A stretch of 64,000 nt of DNA from Paracoccaceae bacterium (GTDB lineage Bacteria > Pseudomonadota > Alphaproteobacteria > Rhodobacterales > Rhodobacteraceae), in the NCBI GenBank assembly GCA_003605175.1, contig QWDA01000007.1, forward strand, positions 1 through 64,000, written 5' to 3'. Below the pieces are notes generated by a model, which worked only from the letters and a program-made list of their open reading frames with translations, ran no database searches and had not been told where the DNA came from. The translations under genes were made by a program, and so were the position numbers. Numbering within the stretch: the stretch's first letter is position 1; each line of letters begins with the position of its first letter. Positions 1 through 9,307 of this stretch are shown here, piece after piece.

Positions 1-438
1 GGCAGGCTCCGGCGCCGGTGCGGGCGCCTCGACCACCGGTTCGGGCGCAGGCTCAGGCGCCGCCGCGACCTGCGGGGCCGCCTCGGCCGTGGGCGCTGGC
101 GCGGGGGCAGGCTCCGCCGCGACCTCGGCCACGGGCTCGGGCTTGGCCTCGGCGACGGGCGCCGGCCTGGCCTCGACCTTCGGCTCCGGCGCCGTCACCT
201 TCGGCGCCGGCGGCACCGCCTTCGGTCCCGGCGCCGGTTTCGCGGACGGCACCGGCGCGCTCCGCCACCTGGGCGGGCCGAACGCCCAGAACTCCGCCAT
301 CTCGCCCTCGGGCCAGAACGGGTTCACCGCGAGGATCATGTCGAGCGTCCGGCGGCTCGCCTCCACCTGCATCGCATAGACATCGCTCCAGAAACGCACC
401 GGGTTCAGCATCGCATCCGTGGGGTTCGGAATTTGCAC
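1..438 (-). CDS. Ala/Pro/Glu-rich protein in urease operon (partial)
   Basis: Starts with GTG at 438, preceded by AAAGGA 10 bases upstream, and remains open to the left edge, so the C-terminus is missing. Residues 1-55 look folded (WSDVYAMQVEASRRTL then NPFWPEGE), an aromatic, amphipathic-helix segment vaguely like the helical core of phasins. From about residue 60 it becomes low-complexity PAPEPV/EAKPEP repeats, probably an extended linker. It lies 16 bases after ureB on the same strand, where ureC would be expected, so an unrelated ORF is inserted between ureB and the presumed ureC. The function is not recognised; the phasin resemblance is only an inference. Confidence 0.6.
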   Translation of the reverse strand, partial: MQIPNPTDAMLNPVRFWSDVYAMQVEASRRTLDMILAVNPFWPEGEMAEFWAFGPPRWRSAPVPSAKPAPGPKAVPPAPKVTAPEPKVEARPAPVAEAKPEPVAEVAAEPAPAPAPTAEAAPQVAAAPEPAPEPVVEAPAPAPEPA

Positions 439-454
439 GATAGAAATCCTTTCG

Positions 455-763
455 TCAGTCGAGGCCGCCCATGACGGCCTGGTTGAAACCGATCACCACC
501 CGCGCGCCGGAAAACGGCACCAGCCGGACCTCGCGGGTCTGGCCCGGCTCGAAGCGCACGGCGGTCCCCGCCGCGATGTCGAGACGCATCCCGCGCGCCG
601 CCGCGCGGTCGAAGGAGAGCCCCGGATTGGTCTCGGCGAAATGGTAGTGGCTGCCCACCTGCACCGGCCGGTCACCGGTATTGGCGACCTCCAGCAGCAC
701 CGCCTTCCGGCCTTCGTTGAGCGTGATCTCGCCCGCGCCGGGGATCACCTCGCCGGGGATCAT
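455..763 (-). CDS. ureB: urease subunit beta
   Basis: 102 residues, the normal size for a free-standing bacterial beta subunit of the nickel urease that hydrolyses urea to ammonia and carbamate in the cytoplasm. It opens MIPGEV and carries the family-typical stretches [19 protein letters not shown] and [18 protein letters not shown], ending in [11 protein letters not shown]. Its ATG overlaps the stop of the preceding 55-residue ORF (ATGA), implying translational coupling. It is separated from ureA by two small membrane-protein genes, unlike the compact ureABC of many bacteria. Beta subunits pair with UreA and UreC in a trimer of trimers. Confidence 0.97.
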   Translation of the reverse strand: MIPGEVIPGAGEITLNEGRKAVLLEVANTGDRPVQVGSHYHFAETNPGLSFDRAAARGMRLDIAAGTAVRFEPGQTREVRLVPFSGARVVIGFNQAVMGGLD

Positions 764-927
764 TTCCGCGCCCGGATCAGCAGCAGGACGGCGCCAGCGC
801 CCGCCAGCGTGCCGGCCAGGAACGCCCAGGCCGCGTCGATCCCGTGCGGGTGCATGTGCATCCCCTGATGCGCGGCGGCGGGGCCGGCGGCGAAGAGGAT
901 CGGGGCAAGGACGGCGAAGGATCTCAT
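760..927 (-). CDS. small His-rich membrane/secreted protein in urease operon
   Basis: A 55-residue ORF starting [12 protein letters not shown]. It has an N-terminal hydrophobic signal-like segment (about 4-19), a His/Met-rich patch [10 protein letters not shown] (20-29) and a second hydrophobic segment (about 33-50) ending [14 protein letters not shown] lies 4 bases before the ATG, and the stop overlaps the ureB start, so it is very likely translated. The His/Met patch could bind Ni or Cu. Given its place in a nickel-enzyme operon, a role in metal delivery or a periplasmic tether is an inference; no family is recognised. Confidence 0.72.
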   Translation of the reverse strand: MRSFAVLAPILFAAGPAAAHQGMHMHPHGIDAAWAFLAGTLAGAGAVLLLIRARK

Positions 928-936
928 GAGCATCTC

Positions 937-1233
937 CTAATCTGGATCGGGACCGTAATCGGGCGCGCCGCGCCGGGCGAAGCGGTCCATCAGCCGGGGG
1001 CCGGACACGCCGAGCGCGGCACCGAGGGTGAGCGCGACCGCCGAGCCACTGCCGAGGATCGCCGCAAGAACCGCCGCCACCACCAGGCAGGCCGCGAAGG
1101 AATAGAGCCGGAGCTCGGTCGCGCCCGGCGGCTGGCTTGCCGGCAGGACCGACGCGATCGCGCCCTTCAGATGCGGCTCGGCATAAGGCGCCCCCGCCCC
1201 CGCCGCCAGTCCGAGAATGAATGTCACAAACAT
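937..1233 (-). CDS. small two-helix membrane protein in urease operon
   Basis: 98 residues. A first hydrophobic stretch (1-13, [13 protein letters not shown]) begins at the start codon, and there is a longer one at about residues 43-76 ([18 protein letters not shown] then LTLGAALGV), followed by a polar tail [10 protein letters not shown]. It sits 12 bases downstream of ureA and about 10 bases upstream of the 55-residue His-rich ORF, so it is co-transcribed with urease. Small uncharacterised membrane ORFs between ureA and ureB occur in other Rhodobacterales as far as I recall. No recognised domain. Confidence 0.75.
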   Translation of the reverse strand: MFVTFILGLAAGAGAPYAEPHLKGAIASVLPASQPPGATELRLYSFAACLVVAAVLAAILGSGSAVALTLGAALGVSGPRLMDRFARRGAPDYGPDPD

Positions 1234-1245
1234 GCGTGCCCTCCC

Positions 1246-1548
1246 TCAGCGGATCGGATGATGGACGGTCACGAGCTTGGTGCCGTCCGGAAATGTCGCC
1301 TCGACCTGCACGTCGTGAATCATCTCGGCGATGCCCTCCATGCACTGGTCGCGGCGGACCACATGGGCGCCGGCCTCCATCAGGTCGGCCACCGAACGCC
1401 CGTCGCGCGCGCCCTCGACCACGAAATCGGTGATCAGCGCGATCGCCTCCGGGTGGTTCAGCCGGACCCCGCGTTCGAGCCGCCCGCGCGCCACCATCGC
1501 GGCGAGGCTGACCAGAAGCTTGTCCTTTTCCCGGGGCGTGAGGTTCAT
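1246..1548 (-). CDS. ureA: urease subunit gamma
   Basis: 100 residues, the exact usual size of UreA. It starts [17 protein letters not shown] and contains [28 protein letters not shown] and the C-terminal [18 protein letters not shown], all diagnostic of the gamma subunit of the heterotrimeric urease. The ATG is preceded by AAGGAGAG. It lies 21 bases after ureD. The order ureD-ureA-(two ORFs)-ureB on the minus strand points to ureC and the remaining accessory genes beyond position 1. Confidence 0.98.
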   Translation of the reverse strand: MNLTPREKDKLLVSLAAMVARGRLERGVRLNHPEAIALITDFVVEGARDGRSVADLMEAGAHVVRRDQCMEGIAEMIHDVQVEATFPDGTKLVTVHHPIR

Positions 1549-1569
1549 GGTCTCTCCTTGGTCTTCCCG

Positions 1570-2388
1570 TCAGATCTGCCAGACGCGCGGCAGCGGCCCG
1601 CGCCTCAGATGCGCCGCGACCCGCGCCACGATCCGCCGCACCGGCCGCGCATCCGCCGCCATCGCCCGGAGCACCAGCTTGCCGTCCCAGGCCGAGGCAT
1701 GGGCCACGGCGCCGGGCTCGTCCAGCAGCGCCCGGACCGGGCCCAGCGCGTCCTCGGCACCTTGGTCGAAGAGCGCCAGCGTCGCAAGCGCCCGCGCGCC
1801 GTCGAGCCCCGCCGGCCCCTCCGCGGCGAGGCTTTCGGCATCGAGCGCCAGGGGCTCGACCATGACCGGCCGCCCCTCGCGCAGAACCCGGCGCCGGTCG
1901 GTGAACGCGGCCCGCGTGACGGTCTCGCCCATCGCGGCGCGGCCCAGCACCACGGTCTCGGCCATCAGCAGGCGCGCGTCCTGGCCGAGCGAGACCGTGG
2001 TCTCCCGCATGAGCGCCGCGCCCTGAAACAGAATTGTCTCCTGCGGCAGCCAGTCGAGCGCGGCGCCCGCGCCCGCCTCCAGCTCCACCCGCATCTCCGC
2101 CACGCCCGACGCGGCGCGGTAGACCCGCTCCGCCGTCTGGGTCGTCGCCGTCGCCCGCGCATCGGGGTCGAGCGCCAGCCGGAACGCCATCCGGTCGCCG
2201 CCGGTGAGCCCGCCCGCGGTGTTCAGGAACACCACCTCCGGATCCTCCGCATCGGTGCGCGGCAGGAACGCCTTGGCCGAGCCTTCCTGCCGAAGCCCGG
2301 CGATACGCGTGACACCGCCCGCACAGGAAAGCCCCACCGAGGCCAGGCCCCTGGTGCGCTGCAAGGTGGGGGTCGCGGCGTCCAACAT
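1570..2388 (-). CDS. ureD: urease accessory protein UreD
   Basis: 272 residues, first gene of the urease operon. UreD (UreH) is the scaffold that, with UreF and UreG, docks on apo-urease to insert the nickel centre. Recognisable features are the GGLTGGDRM segment near residue 55, [11 protein letters not shown], and [12 protein letters not shown] about residue 115, all characteristic of UreD/UreH. The start is ATG at 2388. The upstream region (2389-2606) is shared with the divergent pyrC and must hold the operon promoter; no clear sigma-54 site was found in it. Confidence 0.95.
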   Translation of the reverse strand: MLDAATPTLQRTRGLASVGLSCAGGVTRIAGLRQEGSAKAFLPRTDAEDPEVVFLNTAGGLTGGDRMAFRLALDPDARATATTQTAERVYRAASGVAEMRVELEAGAGAALDWLPQETILFQGAALMRETTVSLGQDARLLMAETVVLGRAAMGETVTRAAFTDRRRVLREGRPVMVEPLALDAESLAAEGPAGLDGARALATLALFDQGAEDALGPVRALLDEPGAVAHASAWDGKLVLRAMAADARPVRRIVARVAAHLRRGPLPRVWQI

Positions 2389-2606
2389 GGCGCAAACCTA
2401 GCGCGCCCGGACCGGCATGCAATCGGTCGCCAGGGGTCATCCACGAATTTTTCAGGCAAATGCCAAAAAAAGTGGCAGAGGGCCGGGATCGACCCGCGTC
2501 ATCGCCCGCGGCGCGCCGTAGAGATGCGCCGAGGCGGCGAAAACGCGTGCCGCGCCGCGGGGAAATGCGCTGGAACGGGGAGGCCGATTGGGCTAGGGCA
2601 AGGCCG

Positions 2607-3644
2607 ATGACCGAGACCCTCACGATCCCGCGCCCCGACGACTGGCACCTGCATCTGCGCGACGGCGCGATGCTCCGGGCGGTCCTTCCCGAGAGCGCGC
2701 GGCATTTCGGGCGGGCGATCGTCATGCCCAATCTCGTGCCGCCGGTGGTGACCGGCGCCGAGGCCGCCGCCTATCGCGAACGGATCATGGCGGCCCTGCC
2801 CGACGGCTCCGGATTCCGGCCGCTGATGACGCTCTATCTGACCGAAGAGACCGACCCCCGCGACGTCGAGATGGCGGCGCGCACCGGCCTCGTCCAGGCG
2901 GTCAAGCTCTACCCCGCCGGCGCCACCACCAACTCGCAATCGGGCGTGCGCGATTTCGACAAGGTGACGGGCGTGCTCGAAACCATGGCCCAGATCGGCC
3001 TGCCGCTCTGCGTCCATGGCGAGGTGACCGACCCCGCGGTCGACATCTTCGACCGCGAGGCGGCGTTCATCGACCGTGTGCTCGACCCGCTCCGCCGGCG
3101 GATCCCGGGCCTGAAGGTGGTGATGGAGCACATCACCACGAAGGTCGGCGTGGATTACGTCGCCGCGGGCGGCGCCGCGATCGGCGGCACGATCACGGTC
3201 CACCACCTGGTGCTGAACCGCAACCACCTGCTCGCGGGCGGGATCCGGCCGCATTACTACTGCCTGCCGGTGGTGAAGCGCGAGGAGCACCGCCTCGCCC
3301 TGCGCAAGGCAGCGACCTCCGGCGATCCCTCCTTCTTCCTCGGCACCGATTCCGCGCCGCATACCGACCCGGCGAAGCTCCAGCCCTGCGGCTGCGCGGG
3401 CTGCTTCACCGCGACGAACGCGCTCGCGGTGCTCGCCCATGTCTTCGACGAGGACGGCGCACTCGACCGGCTCGCGGGCTTCGCCTCCGAACACGGACCG
3501 GCCTTCTACGGCCTGCCCGTGGCGGAGGAGACCATAACGCTCGAGAAGATCCCCGCCGCCTGCCCGCCCGCCATCGAGACCGGCGACGGCCCCGTCACCG
3601 TCTTCGACCCCGGCTTCGCCCCCGCCTGGCGGGTCCGCCCATGA
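2607..3644 (+). CDS. pyrC: dihydroorotase
   Basis: 345 residues, matching the short class II dihydroorotases such as E. coli PyrC (348). It catalyses reversible cyclisation of carbamoyl-aspartate to dihydroorotate in pyrimidine synthesis. Visible metal-site motifs: HLHLRD at residues 14-19, the carboxylatable Lys in AVKLYPAG near 101, the His in MEHITT, and GTDSAPH for the catalytic Asp. The start [17 protein letters not shown] was chosen over an in-frame upstream ATG at 2460 because the extra 49 residues are Arg/Pro-rich non-homologous sequence. Forms an operon with pyrE, 16 bases downstream. Confidence 0.97.
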   Translation: MTETLTIPRPDDWHLHLRDGAMLRAVLPESARHFGRAIVMPNLVPPVVTGAEAAAYRERIMAALPDGSGFRPLMTLYLTEETDPRDVEMAARTGLVQAVKLYPAGATTNSQSGVRDFDKVTGVLETMAQIGLPLCVHGEVTDPAVDIFDREAAFIDRVLDPLRRRIPGLKVVMEHITTKVGVDYVAAGGAAIGGTITVHHLVLNRNHLLAGGIRPHYYCLPVVKREEHRLALRKAATSGDPSFFLGTDSAPHTDPAKLQPCGCAGCFTATNALAVLAHVFDEDGALDRLAGFASEHGPAFYGLPVAEETITLEKIPAACPPAIETGDGPVTVFDPGFAPAWRVRP

Positions 3645-3660
3645 GAAGGACTTGCCCGAG

Positions 3661-4335
3661 ATGATCCCCACCGGCTTCCCCCCGAAAGACGAGATCGCCC
3701 GCCTCTCCGCCGCCATGCTGCTCGAGATCGGCGCGGTGCATTTCCGCCCCGAGGAGCCCTTCACCCTCGCGTCGGGCCTGCCGTCCCCCACCTATATCGA
3801 CTGCCGCAAGCTGATCAGCTACCCGCGGATCCGCTCGGCGCTGATGGATTTCCTCGCCATCACCGTGATGCGCGAGGCCGGCTTCGAGGCCTTCACCAAC
3901 ATCGCCGGCGGCGAGACCGCGGGCATCCCCTTCGCCGCGCTGATCGCCGAGCGGCTGGCGCTGCCGATGACCTATGTGAGGAAGAAGCCCAAGGGCTACG
4001 GGCGCAACGCGCGGATCGAGGGCGTGATGGGCGAGGCGGACCGCGTGCTCCTCGTCGAGGACCTCACAACCGACGGCGGCTCGAAGATCTCCTTCGTCGA
4101 TGCGATTCGCAAGACCGGCGCCCAATGCGGCCATACCGCGGTGATCTTCTATTACGGGATCTTCCCCGAAACGACACAGGTCCTGGGCGATCACGGGGTG
4201 CACCTGCATCACCTCTGCACCTGGTGGGACGTGCTGGAAGTGGCCCGCGACAAAGGCTTTTTCGACCCCGGCACGCTCGCGGAAACCGAGCTCTTCCTCA
4301 AGGATCCGCGCGGCTGGCAGGCGGCCCGCGCCTGA
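3661..4335 (+). CDS. pyrE: orotate phosphoribosyltransferase
   Basis: 224 residues. Transfers phosphoribose from PRPP to orotate, giving OMP. The type I phosphoribosyltransferase fingerprint [13 protein letters not shown], with its adjacent acidic residues, lies at about 130-142, and an N-terminal [17 protein letters not shown] segment matches the PyrE substrate loop. A TTG at 3652 is also in frame, but the AAGGA at 3646-3650 is 10 bases from the ATG at 3661 and almost touches the TTG, so the ATG is preferred. Cotranscribed with pyrC; the two encode successive-but-one steps of the same pathway. Confidence 0.96.
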   Translation: MIPTGFPPKDEIARLSAAMLLEIGAVHFRPEEPFTLASGLPSPTYIDCRKLISYPRIRSALMDFLAITVMREAGFEAFTNIAGGETAGIPFAALIAERLALPMTYVRKKPKGYGRNARIEGVMGEADRVLLVEDLTTDGGSKISFVDAIRKTGAQCGHTAVIFYYGIFPETTQVLGDHGVHLHHLCTWWDVLEVARDKGFFDPGTLAETELFLKDPRGWQAARA

Positions 4336-4431
4336 AACGCCAAAAATAATATTTTTAGAAAACATTTACCCCGAAACCGCAGGATCTGGTAGGCTGGCCC
4401 AGGCCAGGCACCAGTTGCGGTAGGGAGAAAG

Positions 4432-4451
4432 TTTCCCACAATCTGTCCACA
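4432..4451 (+). promoter_or_regulatory. two DnaA-box-like nonamers before dnaB
   Basis: TTTCCCACA (4432-4440) and CTGTCCACA (4443-4451) each match 7 of 9 positions of the DnaA box TTATCCACA, lie in the same orientation and are 11 bases apart. They sit in the 192-base pyrE-dnaB gap, which also holds an AT-rich palindrome, AAAAATAATATTTTT, at about 4344-4358. A link to DnaA control of dnaB is inference; the matches are imperfect. Confidence 0.3.
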
Positions 4452-4527
4452 GGATATCCAGATTGATCGGCGGCCCGCCGCGCGCCATAGGACATCGCAA
4501 CGAGCAGACAACATCAGGGAGGCATGC

Positions 4528-6015
4528 GTGAACCAGGTCGCACGGCTTGAAGCACAGTCCCAGAACGACTCCGACACGCTGCCGCACAACATCGAGGCCG
4601 AGCAGCAGCTCCTCGGCGCGATCCTCACCAATCCGGATGTCTACGACCGGGTCGCCGCGCTGATCGGGCCGCAGCATTTCTACGAGCCGGTGCATTCCCG
4701 GATCTGGGAGATCGCCGCCGCGCGGATCGCCAAGAACATGACCGCCTCGCCGGTCACCCTGAAGGCCTTCATGGAGGATGACGAGGGGCTGAAGGAGCTC
4801 GGCGGCCCCGCCTATCTCGCCCGCCTCGCCGGCGCGGCGATCTCCTCCTTCGCGGCGCGCGACTACGCCCAGATCATCTACGATCTCGCCACCCGCCGCG
4901 AGCTGATGGCGCTCGGCCGCGACATCACCGCCAAGGCCGCCCGCGTCGACGTGGAGAGCGAGCCCAGGGAACAGATCGTCGAGGCCGAACAGGCGCTCTA
5001 CAAGCTCGGCGAGCAGGGCCAGGCCAGCCAGGGCTTCCAGTCCTTCCTGCGCTCCGTCACCGAGGCGGTGCAGAACGCCAACGCCGCCTACCAGCGCGAG
5101 GGCGGGCTCGCCGGCGTCTCGACCGGGCTCACCGATCTCGACAAGAAGCTCGGCGGCCTGCACCGCTCCGACCTTCTGATCCTCGCCGGCCGCCCCTCGA
5201 TGGGGAAAACCTCGCTCGCCACCAACATCGCCTTCAACATCGCCAAGTCCTATGCCCGCGGCACCCTGCCCGACGGCTCGGTCGGCGCGGTGAACGGCGG
5301 CGTGGTTGGTTTCTTCTCGCTCGAGATGTCGGCCGAACAGCTCGCCGCGCGGATCCTCTCCGAGGCCTCCGAGGTCCCCTCCGAACAGATCCGCCGCGGC
5401 GACATGACCGAGGCCGAGTTCCGCCGCTTCGTCGAGGCCGCGAAGGCGCTCGAGGCCTGCCCGCTCTTCATCGACGACACCGCCGCGCTGCCGATCAGCC
5501 AGCTCGCCGCCCGCGCCCGCCGGCTCAAGCGCGAGCACGGGCTCGACGCGCTCTTCGTCGACTACCTGCAGCTCGTCCGGCCCGCCACCGCCAAGGACAG
5601 CCGGGTGAACGAGGTCTCCGAGATCACGCAAGGCCTGAAGGCCATCGCCAAGGAGCTCGACATCCCCGTCGTCGCGCTCTCCCAGCTCTCGCGGCAGGTC
5701 GAAAGCCGCGAGGACAAGCGCCCGCAACTCTCGGATCTCAGGGAATCAGGCTCCATCGAGCAGGATGCCGACGTGGTCATGTTCGTGTTCCGCGAAGAGT
5801 ATTACAAGGAACGCGAGAAACCCGGTGACCACGAGCTTGAGAAGATGGCCGACTGGGCCGCGGAGATGGAAAAGCTCCACGGCCGCGCCGAGGTCATCAT
5901 CGGCAAGCAGCGCCACGGACCCATCGGGTCCGTGGACCTCTCCTTCGAGGGCCGCTTCACCCGGTTCGGCAATCTCGTGAAGCCCTGGCAGCAGGAGCGC
6001 GACGGGTTCGAGTAG
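4528..6015 (+). CDS. dnaB: replicative DNA helicase
   Basis: 495 residues. Hexameric RecA-fold helicase that unwinds the replication fork. An N-terminal all-helical domain (about 20-120, starting LPHNIEAEQQLLGA) is followed by the ATPase domain with Walker A GRPSMGKTS near residue 222, Walker B ALFVDYLQL near 342, and ALSQLSRQVE plus DLRESGSIEQDAD motifs. The start is GTG at 4528 with AGGGAGG 5 bases upstream. The gene has its own 192-base leader and probably its own promoter. No intein or insertion is present. Confidence 0.97.
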   Translation: MNQVARLEAQSQNDSDTLPHNIEAEQQLLGAILTNPDVYDRVAALIGPQHFYEPVHSRIWEIAAARIAKNMTASPVTLKAFMEDDEGLKELGGPAYLARLAGAAISSFAARDYAQIIYDLATRRELMALGRDITAKAARVDVESEPREQIVEAEQALYKLGEQGQASQGFQSFLRSVTEAVQNANAAYQREGGLAGVSTGLTDLDKKLGGLHRSDLLILAGRPSMGKTSLATNIAFNIAKSYARGTLPDGSVGAVNGGVVGFFSLEMSAEQLAARILSEASEVPSEQIRRGDMTEAEFRRFVEAAKALEACPLFIDDTAALPISQLAARARRLKREHGLDALFVDYLQLVRPATAKDSRVNEVSEITQGLKAIAKELDIPVVALSQLSRQVESREDKRPQLSDLRESGSIEQDADVVMFVFREEYYKEREKPGDHELEKMADWAAEMEKLHGRAEVIIGKQRHGPIGSVDLSFEGRFTRFGNLVKPWQQERDGFE

Positions 6016-6171
6016 CGCGGCGCCGCCCCTTGAGAGACCGTGCGGCGGCCCCGCGCGCCGGAAATCCGGCCCTGCCCGCCGGAGCGGCTGTGGCCCCGGC
6101 GAAACCCTTGGCACGGAAACCTTCCTTTAAGGCACGTTGACTAGAAGGTCGCAGTCCTCAGGAGGTCCTCA

Positions 6172-9024
6172 ATGAAGTTGCGCTCCCAGATTGCCGCGAT
6201 CGTCGCAATCCCCGTACTGGGCATCCTTGCCTTCTCCGGCATCGGCCTGAAGCAGTCGCTGCAAGACCTCCGCGAAGTCGATCTCGCGCGGGATTCGGTC
6301 GAACTGACCGTCCCGCTCGCGTCGTTGGTCCACAACCTGCAGATCGAACGCGGCATGTCCGCCGGCTACATCGCGTCGTCGGGAACGGACTTCGCGAACG
6401 ACCTGCCGGCGCTGCGAAAGACGGTCGACGATGCGATCGCGCAATACGCCGCGCACCGCGACGCGCTTGCGGCGAATGATCCGGCCACGATCCGGGACCT
6501 CGATGCCGATCTGCAGGAGCTTCCGGCGATGCGCGACCGGATCTCGCGCCTCGACCTGAGCACGCCGGACATGGCCGCCTTCTATACCGACATGATCCAC
6601 GATGCGCTCGATCTGAACGGGCATCTTTACGCGCGCATCGGACAGCCCGAACTCGCCCGGGCCGGTGCGGGCCTTATCGCCCTGGCGGAAGCCAAGGAAG
6701 CCGCGGGTCGCGAGCGCGCGATGGGCGCGGCCGGATTCGGCGCCGGGGCCTTCGCGCCGCCCGTGCTGCGCGAGTTCGCGCAATACGGGATCCTGCAGGA
6801 AGCCGAGCTCGACCAGTCCGAGCTGTTTGCCGAAGCGATGGGTGAGGGCATCAACTATCAGGCGGGTCCGGAATACGACGAGGTGGTCCGGCTCCGCGGG
6901 ATCGTTCTCGGATCGGAAGGGCAGGACCTTCAGGGCGAGACCGGGCCCGGCTGGTTCGCCGCCTCGACGAAATGGATCGAGAAGCTGCGCGCCGACGAGC
7001 GGGCGTTCGACGCCGCGGCCGTGGCGCTGGCCGAGACCAAGGCCGAAGGCGCCCGAACAAACGCGATGGTCTTTGGAGGCGCGACGCTCTTCTCGCTCCT
7101 CGCCAGCCTGATCGGCGGCTATCTCATAACCCGGTCGTTCGGCCGCAAGGTCGGCCGCCTTTCCGAAGCGATGGACTCCATCGCCGACAAGGAATTCGAG
7201 GTCGAGATCGCCGGCCTGTCGGAGCGGTCCGAGATCGGCGACCTCAGCCGGTCGCTCGACAGCATGCGGAACGACCTGAAAGACGCGGATGCCCGGCTGC
7301 GGGAGGCCTTCGCCAAGAGCTTCGCCTACGAGGGCAGCGCCTCCGCCATGATGATCGTCGATCCGGACATGAATATCGTCACGATGAACGATGCGTCGCG
7401 AGACATGATGAACGAAAAGGCTCCGGACTTCCGCACGGTCTTCGAAGGCTTCGATCCGGAAGCGCTTCTCGGCTCCAGCATCGACCGGTTCCACGCCGAT
7501 CCCTCCCATCAGCGCAGGATCCTCGCCGACCCATCGAAGCTTCCCTGGCACACCGACATCACGATCGGCGACATGAAGTTCGAGATAAACGCCTCCTATA
7601 TCGAGGCCGAGGACGGCTCCTATGCGGGCAACGTCCTGGAATGGCGCGACGTCACCAAGGAACGTCTGCATTCGGGGATGATCGCGGCGATCGAGCGCGA
7701 CCAGGGGGTGGTCGAGTACACGATCGACGGGAAGATCGTGCGCGCGAACGAGAATTTCGCGAAGGCGCTCGGGGTGACGCCGACGGAGCTCGCCGGCAAG
7801 ACCCAGGGCGATATCCTGCATCCCGAGGAACCGCGCCGCGCCGACCAGTCCAGGATCTGGACCTCGCTGGCGGCCGGGAAAAGCGAGATCGCGAGGCTTC
7901 GCTTCGCCGGCAAGGGCGGTCGGTCGGTCTGGATCCGCGCGGCCTTCAATCCGGTTCTCGACGGCAACGGGAATGCGTTCAAGGTGGTGCTCTTTGCCGA
8001 GGACATCACCTCCGGGGTCGAGAACCACGCCATCCAGGAAGCGGCCAAGGCCGAGGCCGACGCGGCGCGCGAGCATGTCGTGCGGTCCCTTGCCGAGGGG
8101 CTCAACCGGATGTCCTCCGGCGATCTGTCGCACGGCATCGACGAGCGTTTCGCCGAGGAGTACGAGGGCCTCAGGATGGACTTCAACGACGCCGTGGACC
8201 GTCTCGCCGACGTGCTCGGCAATGTCTCCGACAATGTCGGCCGGCTGAAGGGCAGTGCGGGAGAATTGCAATCCTCCGCCACGAACCTTGCGAAACGCAC
8301 CGAGGCGCAGGCCGCCTCGCTGGAGGAGACGGCCGCGGCCCTCGACCAGGTGACCGCGACGGTCAAGACCACCGCGACCGGAGCGCAGGAGGCCGACGCC
8401 GCGGTGCGCGCCGCCCGCGAGGGGGCGGAGTCGGGGAGCGAAACCGTCTCGCAGGCGATTCAGGCGATGGACCAGATCGCGCAATCTTCCGAGAAGATTT
8501 CCTCGATCATCAAGGTGATCGACGACATCTCGTTCCAGACCAACCTCCTGGCGCTGAATGCGGGCGTCGAGGCGGCGCGGGCGGGCGATGCGGGACGCGG
8601 CTTCGCCGTGGTCGCCTCCGAGGTTCGCGCGCTGGCGCAGCGCGCCGCCGAAGCGGCGCGGGAGATCAACGCACTGATCTCCACCAGCCGCGATCAGGTT
8701 CAGCAGGGCGTTCAGTTCGTCGGTGGTGCCGGCGAGGTTCTGGGGGAAATCTCCGAACGGGTGATCTCCGCAAGCGAACGCGTTCAGGACATCCGCCGTG
8801 CGACCGCGGAACAGGCGAACGCGCTGCAGGAAATCAACACCGCCGTGAACTCGATGGACAGCGCGACCCAGCAGAACGCGGCCATGGTGGAGGAATCCTC
8901 GGCCCTGAGCGTCACCCTGAACGACGACGCCGACGCCTTGGCGGAGTTGGTCACCGGGTTCGCGCTGGGTTCGGGGAAGCACGCGTCGAGGAAATCGGGC
9001 GGCGCGACCGAAAGGGCGGCCTGA
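6172..9024 (+). CDS. methyl-accepting chemotaxis protein (NIT-HAMP-PAS-PAS-HAMP-MCP)
   Basis: 950 residues. Membrane-bound chemoreceptor. Order: TM1 about 7-25; periplasmic helical sensor about 30-290 whose VPLASLVHNLQIERGMSAGY segment marks a nitrate/nitrite-sensing NIT domain; TM2 about 296-318; HAMP 318-368; PAS about 378-490 and 500-615; a second HAMP-like segment about 635-680; signalling hairpin centred near 780-830 with FQTNLLALNAGVEAARAG. The C-terminus ends GGATERAA without a visible CheR-tethering pentapeptide. RBS CAGGAGG lies 8 bases before the ATG. No che genes are adjacent, so it is an orphan receptor. The NIT ligand is inferred from the domain family only. Confidence 0.93.
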   Translation: MKLRSQIAAIVAIPVLGILAFSGIGLKQSLQDLREVDLARDSVELTVPLASLVHNLQIERGMSAGYIASSGTDFANDLPALRKTVDDAIAQYAAHRDALAANDPATIRDLDADLQELPAMRDRISRLDLSTPDMAAFYTDMIHDALDLNGHLYARIGQPELARAGAGLIALAEAKEAAGRERAMGAAGFGAGAFAPPVLREFAQYGILQEAELDQSELFAEAMGEGINYQAGPEYDEVVRLRGIVLGSEGQDLQGETGPGWFAASTKWIEKLRADERAFDAAAVALAETKAEGARTNAMVFGGATLFSLLASLIGGYLITRSFGRKVGRLSEAMDSIADKEFEVEIAGLSERSEIGDLSRSLDSMRNDLKDADARLREAFAKSFAYEGSASAMMIVDPDMNIVTMNDASRDMMNEKAPDFRTVFEGFDPEALLGSSIDRFHADPSHQRRILADPSKLPWHTDITIGDMKFEINASYIEAEDGSYAGNVLEWRDVTKERLHSGMIAAIERDQGVVEYTIDGKIVRANENFAKALGVTPTELAGKTQGDILHPEEPRRADQSRIWTSLAAGKSEIARLRFAGKGGRSVWIRAAFNPVLDGNGNAFKVVLFAEDITSGVENHAIQEAAKAEADAAREHVVRSLAEGLNRMSSGDLSHGIDERFAEEYEGLRMDFNDAVDRLADVLGNVSDNVGRLKGSAGELQSSATNLAKRTEAQAASLEETAAALDQVTATVKTTATGAQEADAAVRAAREGAESGSETVSQAIQAMDQIAQSSEKISSIIKVIDDISFQTNLLALNAGVEAARAGDAGRGFAVVASEVRALAQRAAEAAREINALISTSRDQVQQGVQFVGGAGEVLGEISERVISASERVQDIRRATAEQANALQEINTAVNSMDSATQQNAAMVEESSALSVTLNDDADALAELVTGFALGSGKHASRKSGGATERAA

Positions 9025-9307
9025 CCACGGCAACCGCCGGAGGCTCGCCCATGCCCGGGCGGGCCGCCAAGCGGCGGAGGGCCGCGCTTCGCCGGGGACT
9101 CGCCCCTCCGTGATGGCGCCGCGCGCGGCGGTTCGGCCGGACGCCCGGAAAGATCGCCGCCCCCGGCAAGGCGCCCGCCGGCACCCGCCGCCACCGGGCA
9201 GCGCCCGGAGCGCTGCTCCGCGACCAGCCGCGCGGTCTGGCCGCCCGGCCCTCCCGCTCCGCGCGATGTGAGTGGACAGCGCCGCGCAGCCGGGCCAGTC
9301 TCAACCC

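Noticed and set aside
2461-2477. Inverted TGCCA-N7-TGGCA in the ureD-pyrC gap as a possible NtrC or sigma-54 site
   Set aside because: Arms are only 5 bp and the GG/GC spacing of a sigma-54 promoter is not met.
6169-9033. 954-codon minus-strand frame opposite the chemoreceptor
   Set aside because: A GC-rich shadow: high Arg/Gly/His content, no domains, and the plus strand encodes a clear MCP.
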